From positions 62,001-126,000 of the forward strand of contig JAGTXK010000219.1 in assembly GCA_019096195.1 (NCBI GenBank): a stretch of 64,000 nt of DNA. The letters are read 5' to 3'. Made by a program: the position numbers and the translations under genes. This document shows, one piece after another, positions 34,272-44,095 of the stretch (positions within the stretch are counted from its first letter, which is position 1; the number at the start of each line of letters is the position of its first letter). A model generated the notes under the pieces. The model was not told where the DNA came from. It did no database searches and saw only the letters and a list, made by a program, of their open reading frames with translations. The DNA comes from Boletus sp. NGJ. Lineage: Eukaryota; Basidiomycota; Agaricomycetes; Boletales; Boletaceae.

Positions 34272-35202
34272 ATGAGTCGAGCTGGCTGGTCCCGCATCTT
34301 TGTCCGTCTCCACCACCACGACAAGGTGACTGGCCCCCCCGTCCCCTCCCGCCCTCCACCGCCCTACACAACCCCGCCCTTCCATACCCATGCCTTCTTC
34401 CTCGCACTCGAACGCTCCTTCCCAACACCCACAGCCCGCAGCCTCATGCGTGCTACCCGCGCACTCCTCGTCGACCGCGTCGGCAGGGTGAAACGCGACG
34501 GTCTCACCGTCAAAGACATCGACAACGTGCGTACGCCTCTCCACCGACGACCCCGCTCACCCACTCCCATCAGCAAGCATACCTCTTTCGGGCCGCATTG
34601 TCCGAGCTGAGAGCAGAGCAAGGCGCTCGTTCGCGAAACGAAAACGTCGCCATGCGTGCCACCATTGCCGCACTTCGCAGGGAGGTCGACAGGCTCGACG
34701 TAAAGATGAAGGAAGATCTCGGAACCCTCAAGCACGAGTGTGTCCATTCCACATTCTTTCCTCCTCCCCGTCCGACCCACATTGCAGGATTCAAATGGAG
34801 CTCGATACTCGCAAGAACGAAAGCAAGTCTGATTTGAAGCAACAGAGCATCGCTATCGAGGTCTGTTCACGCCTTTATTCAAGATCACGTTCTGATCTCG
34901 CCCCGCTGGAGCAGGAAGTCTTGAACAAGGCCATCGTCGGACTCGGTGACCTCCGCGCGAGCATGGAAGAAGTAAAGTGGGACAACATGCGCAAAGCAGT
35001 TGGTGATTATCATCCCTTTCCTCTCGCTTTCCTCTCCCTCACGTCCCGTCTCTTAGCCGCGCTCAGCGCCTTCCTTGTTCTCATCATACTCTCCATGGAG
35101 TTGTATCAATTCAACAGACAAGCGGCACCTCCCTCTCGACATTCAGCCCCCACACATATCCACACCTCAGAAGTGGGTGATGATGAGATATCCCATTCGT
35201 GA
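34272..35202 (+). CDS. Mitochondrial DUF1640 / MCUR1-CCDC90 family protein (Fmp32-like)
   Basis: This is a predicted inner-membrane mitochondrial coiled-coil protein; relatives have been linked to calcium uniporter regulation and respiratory complex assembly. From ATG 34272 ([17 protein letters not shown]), landmarks are [103 protein letters not shown] and WDNMRKAV, followed after an intron by a membrane span ([16 protein letters not shown]) before the stop at 35200-35202. Four introns are removed. This order of coiled coil, conserved KMKED...HEIQM core and C-terminal transmembrane helix is the family's architecture. Confidence 0.88.
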
Positions 35203-35313
35203 TTTCGTAGCATCCCTCCTATCTAGAATTGATTTGTATTCTACACCCGAGTAATCTCTGTATCACAACCCAATGTACATCAAGCCAGTACACAACTCAC
35301 AGACGATTCGCCG

Positions 35314-35937
35314 TCACTTGATGCTGAGCTTCAAGAGCCTGTCCATAACCTCAGCCTCGCCTGGAGTTGGCGCTGATGCGACAGCCCCATTTGGCTTGTC
35401 TGCGGTGTCTGCTCCGCTCGATCCACCGTCCGTCGTCGGAGCGGATGTCTTGGTCGTTGCAGCCTGTGCACCAGTACCATTGCTCTCAGCATCTTCTTCG
35501 TCCTCCCAACTGTCTTTCACCACCCCTTCCGACTTTTCTGCTGCCTTCCTTGCCCTTTGGTTGGCCCGCTTTTTCGCGTTTTTGTTTGGCGGTGGGACAC
35601 TTGCCCCTTTCGCTTTCTGTTGCGACTCCGGGGAGGGTGTAACCCAGCCCAGGATATGCCCCTTGGGGAGGGTTGCGGCATCCATGGCCTGTTGACGTGT
35701 GCCACGGAAGCGTGAAACGTCTTCCTGAGGTGTGAACCCAGGTCGGATTTTAATTTGCTTGCGCACGCTGGGCAGCATTGCCAGATGAGTGAGCGAACGA
35801 AGTCGCGTCCACCGTCAGAAGCAAGCCACGCACGATCCATCCGGTCGCTTCGACTCGGGAATAACCCGCTCGAGTGTTCGTGGGTCTAGTGCAATCCCGG
35901 CCGCGGATTGCTGTGGAAAGAGAGGAGGTTTCGACAT
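35314..35937 (-). CDS. PYM, partner of Mago-Y14 (exon junction complex disassembly factor)
   Basis: PYM removes exon junction complexes from mRNA on translating ribosomes. From ATG 35937 the N-terminal Mago-Y14 binding region reads [20 protein letters not shown] then RPDGS, and after one intron [20 protein letters not shown]. This is the family's signature [39 protein letters not shown]. The remainder is a Lys/Ala-rich helical stretch ([19 protein letters not shown]) and an acidic/Ser-rich tail ending [14 protein letters not shown] at 35314. Length is about 185 residues, normal. It is divergent from GPN3 with 83 bases between starts. Confidence 0.9.
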
Positions 35938-36020
35938 GGTACGAGAGTCGTCGTGATGGCAGAGCGAGAGTGAGTTCGGAGTTACAATCCATCTTATCTC
36001 TGTCCCCTCCTCCTCGTGTG

Positions 36021-37152
36021 ATGCGCTACGCTGTCTTCGTCACTGGCCCAGCCGGTGCCGGAAAGTCTACGTTCTGCACCTCTTTCGCCACCCATCTTCG
36101 AGTGTCCAGACGCACCGCCCACATCGTCAACCTCGACCCCGCCGCAACAGGAGACGCCTTTGAGTATGAGCCTGCCATCGACATCAGGGAACTCGTCACA
36201 CTCGGAGACGTCATGGCTGAAATGGGAATGGGTCCCAACGGTGGTCTCGTGTATTGCTTTGAGTGAGTGAGTGAATCCTCTTCCCGCGTTTGCTAGGCAT
36301 GTGCTGATCCATACGAACAGATATCTCCTGGAAAACATGGACTGGCTCGAGGAAGAACTGGGCGGATTCGACGATGACTATCTCATCATCGATTGCCCTG
36401 GTTCGTACCCTCCCTCGTCCTACAAGTCGAGAGCTCATGCATCCCAGGTCAAATCGAACTATACACACATCACCCATTCCTCCCCTCGCTCGCTCGCAAC
36501 TTGCAGCGGATGGGCATAAGGACCTGTGCCGTGTACCTCCTCGAGTCTCAATTCATGGAAGACCGCTATAAATTCTTTGGGTACCTTCATTCCTCACCTT
36601 GCTCGCATGTTCTGATCTCCTTTGCCAGTGGCGTCCTCTCCGCCATGTCTGCCATGGTAAACCTCGAGATCCCATGGATAAACATCATGTCAAAAATGGA
36701 TCTCGTCTCGTCATCCCCTTCCTCGGACACCACCCAGCCACGGAACGGCAAACGTGCGCGCCGAGATATCGCACGGTATCTCGATCCCGATCCACTCTTG
36801 CTTGCGAACGCACGAGATGGACACGATAAAGTGTCGGAAAGAGAGAACAACCGGTTTCATGAACTGAATAGGGCGATCGTCCAGCTGGTACGGAGTCCCG
36901 CGTCTCCCATCCTTGTGCGGCATTGATGGTTCATTAGATCGAGGATCACCCTCTTGTTTCTTTCCTGCCTCTTGACCTCACGTCGACCGATTCTCTCGAA
37001 CTTGTTGTCAGCCACATAGATTTTACGATGCAATATGGCGAGGATGAGGAACCAAAAGAGGTATGCGCTCCTCGAATGGCAAGAGGTTCGGTGCTGACCG
37101 ACGCGAACAGCCACGCGACTTGGACGAGGGGGATTTTGCGGACATGGAGTAG
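36021..37152 (+). CDS. GPN3: GPN-loop GTPase 3
   Basis: This is a SIMIBI-class GTPase needed for assembly and nuclear import of RNA polymerase II. ATG 36021 opens [20 protein letters not shown] with an intact P-loop (GPAGAGKST). It continues [40 protein letters not shown] and [20 protein letters not shown]. The Gly-Pro-Asn loop is present in MGMGPNGG. Switch II region [20 protein letters not shown] and the base-recognition MSKMDLV follow. The C-terminal exons give [19 protein letters not shown] and [14 protein letters not shown]. Five introns are removed and the stop is 37150-37152. Only 46 bases separate it from the next gene on the same strand. Confidence 0.93.
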
Positions 37153-37198
37153 TTGCAAACTTGTATGTATGTAGTCGTAGTGGAAACACAACTTGGGC

Positions 37199-37666
37199 AT
37201 GACCATCCACGGCATTGGTGTCGACCTCTTACATGTCCCGCGCATGGCCGCGTTGGTCAACCGAAGAGGGGCAAAGAGGATTGCCTCGCGCATTCTCAGT
37301 CCATCAGAACGAAGCGCTTTTTGTCGGCTCTGGCCAGAAAACCTGGACGAACAATGGACACGGGTGCACAATGCAACGCGATTTTTGGGTGTGCGGTATG
37401 TACTCCCTCGTCGTGTCTAGCTTCGAATTCTGAACGGCTACAGGTGGGCGGTGAAAGAGGCAGCCTACAAGGCGCTGTATCCACTCAGACCGACGTGGAA
37501 GGAGCTCACTTACACCACGTTTGATCCTCAGACGGGATCCAAGCCCACGCTCTTCTTCCATCCTGGCGGCGGTGATGTCTCAAGCCAACGTCCAAGATTA
37601 TATGTATCCGTCAGTCACGACGGAGAGTACATTTTTGCACACGTCGTCGCCGAAAATGTGGCCTGA
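37199..37666 (+). CDS. AcpS-type 4'-phosphopantetheinyl transferase, probably mitochondrial
   Basis: This enzyme transfers phosphopantetheine from CoA to an acyl carrier protein serine, and the small AcpS type usually serves mitochondrial ACP in fungi (Ppt2). From ATG 37199 (MTIHGIGVDLLHVPRMAALV), motif 1 is GIGVDLLHV, then RILSPSERSAFCRLWPEN and FLGVRWAVKEAAYKAL across one intron; the WxxKExxxK motif carries the metal-binding Glu. The C-terminus is RLYVSVSHDGEYIFAHVVAE. Length of about 140 residues matches AcpS, not the larger Sfp type. An upstream in-frame TTG is not needed as start. Confidence 0.9.
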
Positions 37667-37698
37667 CAGCTGCAACGGGTCGCATTGTACAGTGCTCG

Positions 37699-38955
37699 TC
37701 AGTCTACGTTATCTACTGTTCTCTCGCTGGACGGTCGCTCGGGCCACCAGTCAGGCCACCAAGGCTCTACTTTCCACCTTGCTCCGTTTGCGACGTTGGC
37801 TTCGTCTGTGAATAAGGCAATGTCTGGACGCAGGTGTTCTAAACGGACGAGAGCGAGGCCGACGGCAGCGCCAGGGCTCACTGATGGCGTGGCGATCGAA
37901 GTGAGGAGAGTGGACGTTCCGCGGGGACGAAGTGTTCGAGTCGGCGTGTCGGACTCGGTGGCGGGTGAGGGGATCACTGAAGGTTTGATGGGAAGGTGCA
38001 ATGAGGGACCTGCTCTCGTTGTCGTCGTCGTGGACAAAACAGCTGGGAGAATTCGTTTGCGTATCACGCCGGTGTGATAGGTCCGTACTGTGAGTTCTTG
38101 ACCCACATAACACCCCTTGCGGAAGTCGACTGCAAGGACCGGGTCGCGTCAGTTTCAGTGCGGGAGTAAGGCAAGGTCACGCACGGCCACCCATGACATC
38201 GAGGTTCGACTCGATGGGAAACGCGTGCAGAGGCTGAATATCAGCACTACCCTCGGGCACGCCATGCATTATCCTGTGTAAGAGATATGCATCCGCCGCC
38301 AACACATCGTGGGTTGAGGCTTCCTGGGCTGTGCAACAACGGTAGTGTGAGCAGAAGAAAAAGCGTCGAGTAAAAGCTACGGACGTCTGTCTCCTTTGCG
38401 GACGAGCAATCGCCGACCCATACCGGGTGCACGGCGGTCCAAATTGACGCCGTGCTCGGTACCCCATGGGCTGGCGGGTAAGTCACGCCAGACGGGCTCG
38501 ACGGCGCCGCTTGCTGCCCAATGCCAGGATCTCTGTTGGACTTGCGGATATTCTCCCCATGCGGCCCATACGTCCCATTCTTGGGTCACATCGCGAATGC
38601 GGACCTTGGAACGAAGGACGAAGCGTTTGAGCAAGGAGAGGAGTGACGGGGACTCGGATGGGGATGAGTCGTGGTCGATGAGATAGGTGGGGGAAGGGGA
38701 CGCGGGTGAGGTGAAGAGGAAGATGTCGTGGAGGACGCGGCCCTATTGTTGGAAAGGGTCAGTCGAAAGTAGGAGGGAGTCGGACATGGTCACCTGGGCG
38801 TGCAGCAACGCGGTGTAGGACGGGAGGCCATTAACGCTGCCTGCGAGCAAGCCGTTGAGAAATTGGGTCGCGTCGCTGCCAGAGAGGGCGAGCACGGCGC
38901 GATGGGGGATGGGGGCCAAGCTGGGCGTTGAGCGAAGGAGTGCACGCAATGCCAT
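37699..38955 (-). CDS. IBA57: IBA57-type mitochondrial Fe-S assembly protein
   Basis: This GcvT-like protein acts in mitochondrial 4Fe-4S cluster maturation. From ATG 38955, [20 protein letters not shown] is Arg-rich and suits a presequence; then [30 protein letters not shown] after an intron, and [13 protein letters not shown]. The diagnostic motif, after further introns, is [20 protein letters not shown], containing KGCYVGQE, followed by [11 protein letters not shown]. The stop is 37699-37701. A Thr/Ser-rich insertion ([20 protein letters not shown]) is longer than in yeast. It is divergent from COA5 with only 48 bases between start codons. Confidence 0.92.
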
Positions 38956-39003
38956 GGCGGTGTGGGTACAGCAGGCGTCAACATCCTCTCAGACTCAACC
39001 ACC
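38956..39003. promoter_or_regulatory. Very short bidirectional promoter, IBA57 and COA5
   Basis: Only 48 bases lie between the two divergent start codons, so both genes' 5' untranslated regions and promoters must overlap each other or the neighbouring coding sequence. Both products are mitochondrial assembly factors. Confidence 0.55.
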
Positions 39004-39295
39004 ATGTCGTCCTCCTGTTCTGCGCTACTCGGGGCATTAAAGACGTGCCTGCTCGAGTCTGACTGCGTTCAAAAACATGGTCGATTACCGTCGGACTGTC
39101 TCAAGCATCACATGGACGAGCTCCCTGAGGCTTGTCAACACTTGCGAAAGGCTACTCATGAGTGCAAGCGAAACATGGTACGTGGGCCGTCTGAGACGGG
39201 GACAAAAAGTAAATGACTACTACTAGCTGGACATGCGGAAGAGGTTCCGGGGCAATATGGTGGGCATGGAAGGGGAAAAGACGAAGGACGGATGA
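39004..39295 (+). CDS. COA5: Cytochrome oxidase assembly factor COA5/PET191
   Basis: This small twin-cysteine intermembrane-space protein is needed to assemble mitochondrial complex IV. Exons 39004-39177 and about 39229-39295 give about 80 residues: MSSSCSALLGALKTCLLESD, CVQKHGRLPSDCLKHHMDEL, PEACQHLRKATHECKRNM, then LDMRKRFRGNMVGMEGE. Two C-x9-C pairs are visible (CSALLGALKTC and CQHLRKATHEC) plus a C-x10-C. The LDMRKRFRGN block is the family's hallmark. As usual for Mia40 substrates there is no cleavable presequence. Confidence 0.93.
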
Positions 39296-39352
39296 GTGTT
39301 GCTGACTGAGGACATTAGCAAGCACGTTGGACACATGACCCAGCCAGTCGAC

Positions 39353-39358
39353 TATAAA
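39353..39358 (+). promoter_or_regulatory. TATA box upstream of the GST gene
   Basis: TATAAA lies 44 bases upstream of the GST start codon, a plausible core promoter distance for a strongly or inducibly expressed fungal gene. Confidence 0.45.
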
Positions 39359-39396
39359 TTCTGTCGTTCCCTCCCACTGTGAGTTACAAGTCTGCC

Positions 39397-40374
39397 ATGT
39401 CGAAACCCCTCTTGCTCTATACCGCGCCCACTCCCAACGGACACAAGGTGTCCATATTGCTCGAAGAACTCAAGGCTGCCTATGGCAACCTCATCGATTA
39501 CGAGTAAGCGCTTCCCTGTGGGCAGGCTATGCAGCCCCTGACCGAGCACCCTCAGCGTCGAGAAGATCGACATCTCCACGAACCGTCAGAAGGAGCCATG
39601 GTTCGTCGCTCTCAACCCAAACGGTCGCATCCCCGTCCTCGTCGATCGCGAGCACAAGCCAGAGCCTTTCAACGTCTTTGAAACCGCCGCTATTCTCCTC
39701 TACCTCGTCCGCAAGTACGACACCAAAGGTCTCTTCTCCTTCCCCGCCGGAAGCGACGATGAGAGCGTCATGCTCCAGTGGATCTTCTTTGCCGTGGGTG
39801 ACTTCCCACCAACATTGCTCCCGCTCATCGAGCCCGTCTCGTAGCACGGCGGAGTCGGTCCCATGCAAGGCCAGGGTATGCCGCCCTTCCCCCGCCACAC
39901 ATGATCTCACCCACTCATCTTTCTCACCAGCACATCACTTTAGACGCTATGCCCCAGAGGATGTCCCATATGGCAAGAAGCGTGCGTGGTAAAACTATCT
40001 ATCTTGACACTGTATTTTCTCACTCTCTTCTAGGCTATACCGACGAGACTGCCCGTCTGTACAATGTGCTCAACATCCGTCTCGAGGGTCGTGAATACCT
40101 CGCTGGCCCAGGAAAGGGCAAGTTGAGCGTTGCGGACATCAACGTTATACCCTGGTATGTTGGCCGTCCGACTTGAGCGGTTATCATCTCATGCATTGTC
40201 ACCAGGGTTCGTCTCCACAAGCATGCTGGGATAGACACCCTCGACGCCTTCCCCAACACCAAGGTAAGCATGCCACATGATTCACGTATCAGGGGCGATT
40301 CTTAGCGCACGTAGGCTTGGGTGGAACGCCTCACTGCAAGGCCTGGGGTGTTGGCTGGGCTCCAAGTACCCTAA
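39397..40374 (+). CDS. Ure2p-type glutathione S-transferase
   Basis: This is a soluble enzyme conjugating glutathione to electrophiles or reducing disulfides. From ATG 39397 the thioredoxin fold starts [20 protein letters not shown], with the glutathione site region [15 protein letters not shown] and [18 protein letters not shown]. Six introns are removed; the C-terminal helical domain includes [40 protein letters not shown] and [19 protein letters not shown], stop 40372-40374. The intron at about 39794 interrupts [18 protein letters not shown], the usual helix before the interdomain loop. All family landmarks are intact. Confidence 0.92.
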
Positions 40375-40525
40375 ACGTGAAAAAAAAGTTGAGATAGGCA
40401 ACCATCGTGTAGTTGTAAGATTACCCCGCCGTACGAACCGATGCAATGCAAGTGAACGTGTCCACGTGACTGATAAGATTGTGACTCTGACAAACTTCCT
40501 TTCGTCTATATTGCCTGGGGGCAGG

Positions 40526-43500
40526 ATGCAAGTATCGACCGCTTACATTTCTGCGTCCGCCAATCGCTTTAACCGTGCTGCTCATGTGTCGCCCAACTCT
40601 ACCCTTGTAGCATTTGGATCAGGTCGTCTTATAGCCTTCTGGAACGTCGATGCGAGCCGACCAGTTTTTCCTCCGTCGTGCTTCAACTGATGCCCTCACC
40701 TAGGATCAAACAGACAAGGGTGTCTATGAAACCCTCGCAGGTCACGAAGGCTTGGTGACCTGTGTGCGATTTCTCAGCAATGACTTTCTCGTGAGCGCAG
40801 ACGACAAGGGGCAGGTTCGGTTCTGGCAAAAGTTGGGCAAAGTACGATATCCCTCCCCGTTTCCATAGTCTCTCTGATGCTACCATTGGTGTCAGTGGAC
40901 GAACACAGTCTCCGTCCATGCGCACCCCCAACCGATCTCTGCTCTTTCTGTGTCTGGAGGTCTCCTAGTGACAGGGAGCTCCGATTCCTCTGTCAAGATA
41001 TGGACTATCATCGTCGAACAAGAAATTCGTACGCAAACGCTCCCTCTTTATCCGTTCGAGGTTCCTAATATGACTGGCCCATAGCCAAAGTCGAAATGGT
41101 TCAGGTCATCTCCCTTCAGGGAAAATACCCGCTTGCACTGGAGGTGACAATGCTTCCTCATTCCCAAGGTGGGTGTTGGTTTGGCATCCGAAGTTCGGAA
41201 AGTCACTCGGCATTCGTTCTTTCTTGATAGCCACTATCCTCGCCATCGCCGGGACAGACAGAAACGTACATATCTGGACACGTTCTGACAGCAACGTGCG
41301 TCTTGATCTTTGTCGTTGAATTTCCTGCATCGTTAGCGCTGTCACAGTTTGTCCGTTCCGTCGCCCTTCCGGGTCATGAAGACTGGGTACGAGCCCTGGC
41401 GTTCTGTACACCGACACCATCTGCAGGGACCCCTTCCGATGATCAGCTCATACTTGCTTCGGGCTCTCAGGATGGGACGATTAGATTGTGGAACATCGTT
41501 GCCTTGGAGATCGCAAAATGTCGGAGAGATGGGAACGGAAGCACGAATGCACTCACTGATGATCTACTGGATGCCTTTGAAGTTTCACTCGCGGATCCTG
41601 CGGAGGGCGAAGAAGGTGGAAGACAGATATCGCTCAAACGTCATATTCTAACAGTAAAATCCAAGGATCTTGGGTGTGTTTCCTCCCCACTTCGCTCATG
41701 AGTATGTGATCAAGCGTTGAAAAGAACCCAGCAATACGCCATAACCTTTGATGCATTGCTCATCGGACATGAAGCAGGTGTGACGTCGCTGGCATGGGCA
41801 CCATCTGCCCCAGAGAGCGCTTCATCACTGCAAACTCTTTTGTCAAGTTCAACAGACTCTTCTCTCATTTTGTGGTCTCCAAGCCAAATCTTGCCTTCGG
41901 CGTCACCAAGCGATATCACGGCCGGTTCAATATGGATCAACCGAGAACGGTTTGGTGACGTTGGTGGACAACGCCTCGGAGGGTTTGTTGGCGGACTTTG
42001 GACGAGAACCATGCAAGGCAATGAGATTATAGGCTGGGGATGGAACGGAGGGTGGAGACGTTGGCAATCTGTGCAAGCAGCAGGCGACCCGGATACTGCG
42101 CAATGGAGAGAAATTGGTGCTATCAGTGGACACAGCGGACCAGTGAAGGACCTTGATTGGAGTCCTGCTGGAGAATACATCATTTCGGTTGGGTAAGCTG
42201 TGTTGGATAAAACCATCTGCATGTCTGGCTAACCAAGTCAGGTTGGATCAGACGACCCGTGTTCACGGTGCCGTTCCCTTGTCTTCCTCTACCTCACGTT
42301 CTTTGGGAGTGTGGCATGAATTAGCGCGTCCTCAAGTACATGGATATGACCTTGTAGGTGCGACTTGGCTTGGTCCGTGGTCATTCGCAAGTGTCGCAGA
42401 CGAGAAAGTTGCCCGTGTCTTCGAGGCTCCTGAAGGGTTCGTGGAGACCGTTAAGAAGCTGCATGTTCGTGGTGTAGTAGAGAGTACGGTAAGGCTTTTT
42501 AGATAGGTTGCAAGCATGTTGATGATATTCCGTCAGGAAAAACGACCCATTGCAGCCCACGTACCTCCTCTGGGGTTGTCGAACAAGGCGGTTAGCGAGG
42601 GTATGACTCTTTACTCCAAGCCGCTGTTCACCATTCTCACGTCGTACTCTCGGCAGGGCCGGCTCAGCTAGATTCATCACGGCCAGATAGGCGGCCCTTC
42701 GAAGGCGAACTCGCGGCTACAACGCTCTGGCCGGAAAATGAGAAGGTCTTTGGCCATGGTTACGAGGTGACGATGCATATATCTCTTCGAAGATGTGGTA
42801 CTGAATAATACCTTTTCCGATCAGTCGATAACCATCGCGTCATCCAACTCTCATGATTTACTGGCCACCGCTTGCAGGGCCACCTCTGCTCAACACGCTG
42901 TGGTTCGTGTGTACTCCACGTCCACATACCAACGATTTGGTTCGCCGTTGGAAGGACACTCGCTTACGGTCACCCGTATCGCTTTCAGCCCGGACGACCG
43001 TTACATCGTCACTGTCAGTCGTGATCGCACGTGGCGATCGTTTGAAAGGCGGGACGACGGTACGAGGCCCTCTCGCGTGACTTTAACTATCGTGCACGAT
43101 ACATCTCCCGCAGGATATTTCCCGGTCGCCGCAGACAAATCCCATACGCGGATCATTTGGGATTGTGCGTGGAGCCGCGAAGGCGACATTTTTGCCACTG
43201 CTTCACGGGACAAGACGGCACGTGTCCCTCTCCTTGTCTGTCTGACTCGGTGGTGGTCATGCCCTCATCGTGGCCTCGTTCCAGGTAAAAATATGGTCTC
43301 CGAGAGCTGGTTCGGACCGATGGCCCATGCTCGCCACGTTGAAATTCACGGAAGCAGCGACCGCAGTTGCCTTTTGTACCCTGGACACCACGAGGTAAGG
43401 TGGATTTTCTTCCGTTGGTAAAGGCGGTGGATCTCTGAACGACAAGTCAGGCGGTTACTCGCGGTCGGTTTGGAAACGGGGGAGATCTCCGTTTACCGTA

Positions 43501-43745
43501 ACTTGATCCCTACCCCGGACAAATGGGAGGTTTCGAGTTCGATTCCCGTTGGGTATGATCTATTCTATTCCTACTTCCCTCCAACTTGTCTTTATGCGAG
43601 ACTCAACTTTGACTGCAGGATTGCCCATGTCGATCAAATTCATAAACTGGCATGGCAGTCTCCTGATGAACCCACCAAGCGACGTCTTGCGTCGTGCAGC
43701 GAAGACGGCACACTTAAGATATTGGTGGTCCATGTTGATGTATAA
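40526..43745 (+). CDS. ELP2: Elongator complex subunit ELP2
   Basis: ELP2 is the double WD40-propeller scaffold of Elongator, which modifies wobble uridine of tRNAs. From ATG 40526 (MQVSTAYISASANRFNRAAH) about 14 introns join WD repeats, including LAGHEGLVTCVRFLSNDFLV, HAHPQPISALSVSGGLLVTG, LPGHEDWVRALAFCTP, GSQDGTIRLWNIVALEIAKC, LIGHEAGVTSLAWAPSAPES, ISGHSGPVKDLDWSPAGEYI, GHSLTVTRIAFSPDDRYIVT and HTRIIWDCAWSREGDIFATA. The family-specific QLDSSRPDRRPFEGELAATT-LWPENEKVFGHGYE is present. The protein ends RLASCSEDGTLKILVVHVDV, stop 43743-43745. Length of about 820 residues is normal. Confidence 0.92.
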
Positions 43746-44095
43746 AGTATATATATCTGTTAAGAAGACAACAGAAGAAGTCATGTAACACAGGAAACGC
43801 AATCATAGTGAAGGGAGGAACTTCTGCTATACAGTGGTAAGGGTCGGAAAGGTGTCGGGAGATAGGAGCAATCGACAATCAGGTTACTACGGAAACAATT
43901 TCGTTCGTATGGGTTGTACTTTGGGGGGTGCCGGATATACGGGTATAGAACGGATCAGTGACCGGAGGGTTGCCTGTATGAGTTGATATAGTAGCTGGTA
44001 ACTGATGGTGTGAATAAGCAAAACCAAGGGCCAGTAACTTCAGCAAAGCGGGCCCGTGCACATAGGGATACAGGAACAGTGAAAGATCATGAAAT
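43746..44095. other. Convergent intergenic region
   Basis: This is 350 bases of spacer between the 3' ends of ELP2 and the pseudo-helicase gene. It is AT-rich with a (TA)n-like patch near 43742-43756. No gene is supported. Confidence 0.4.
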
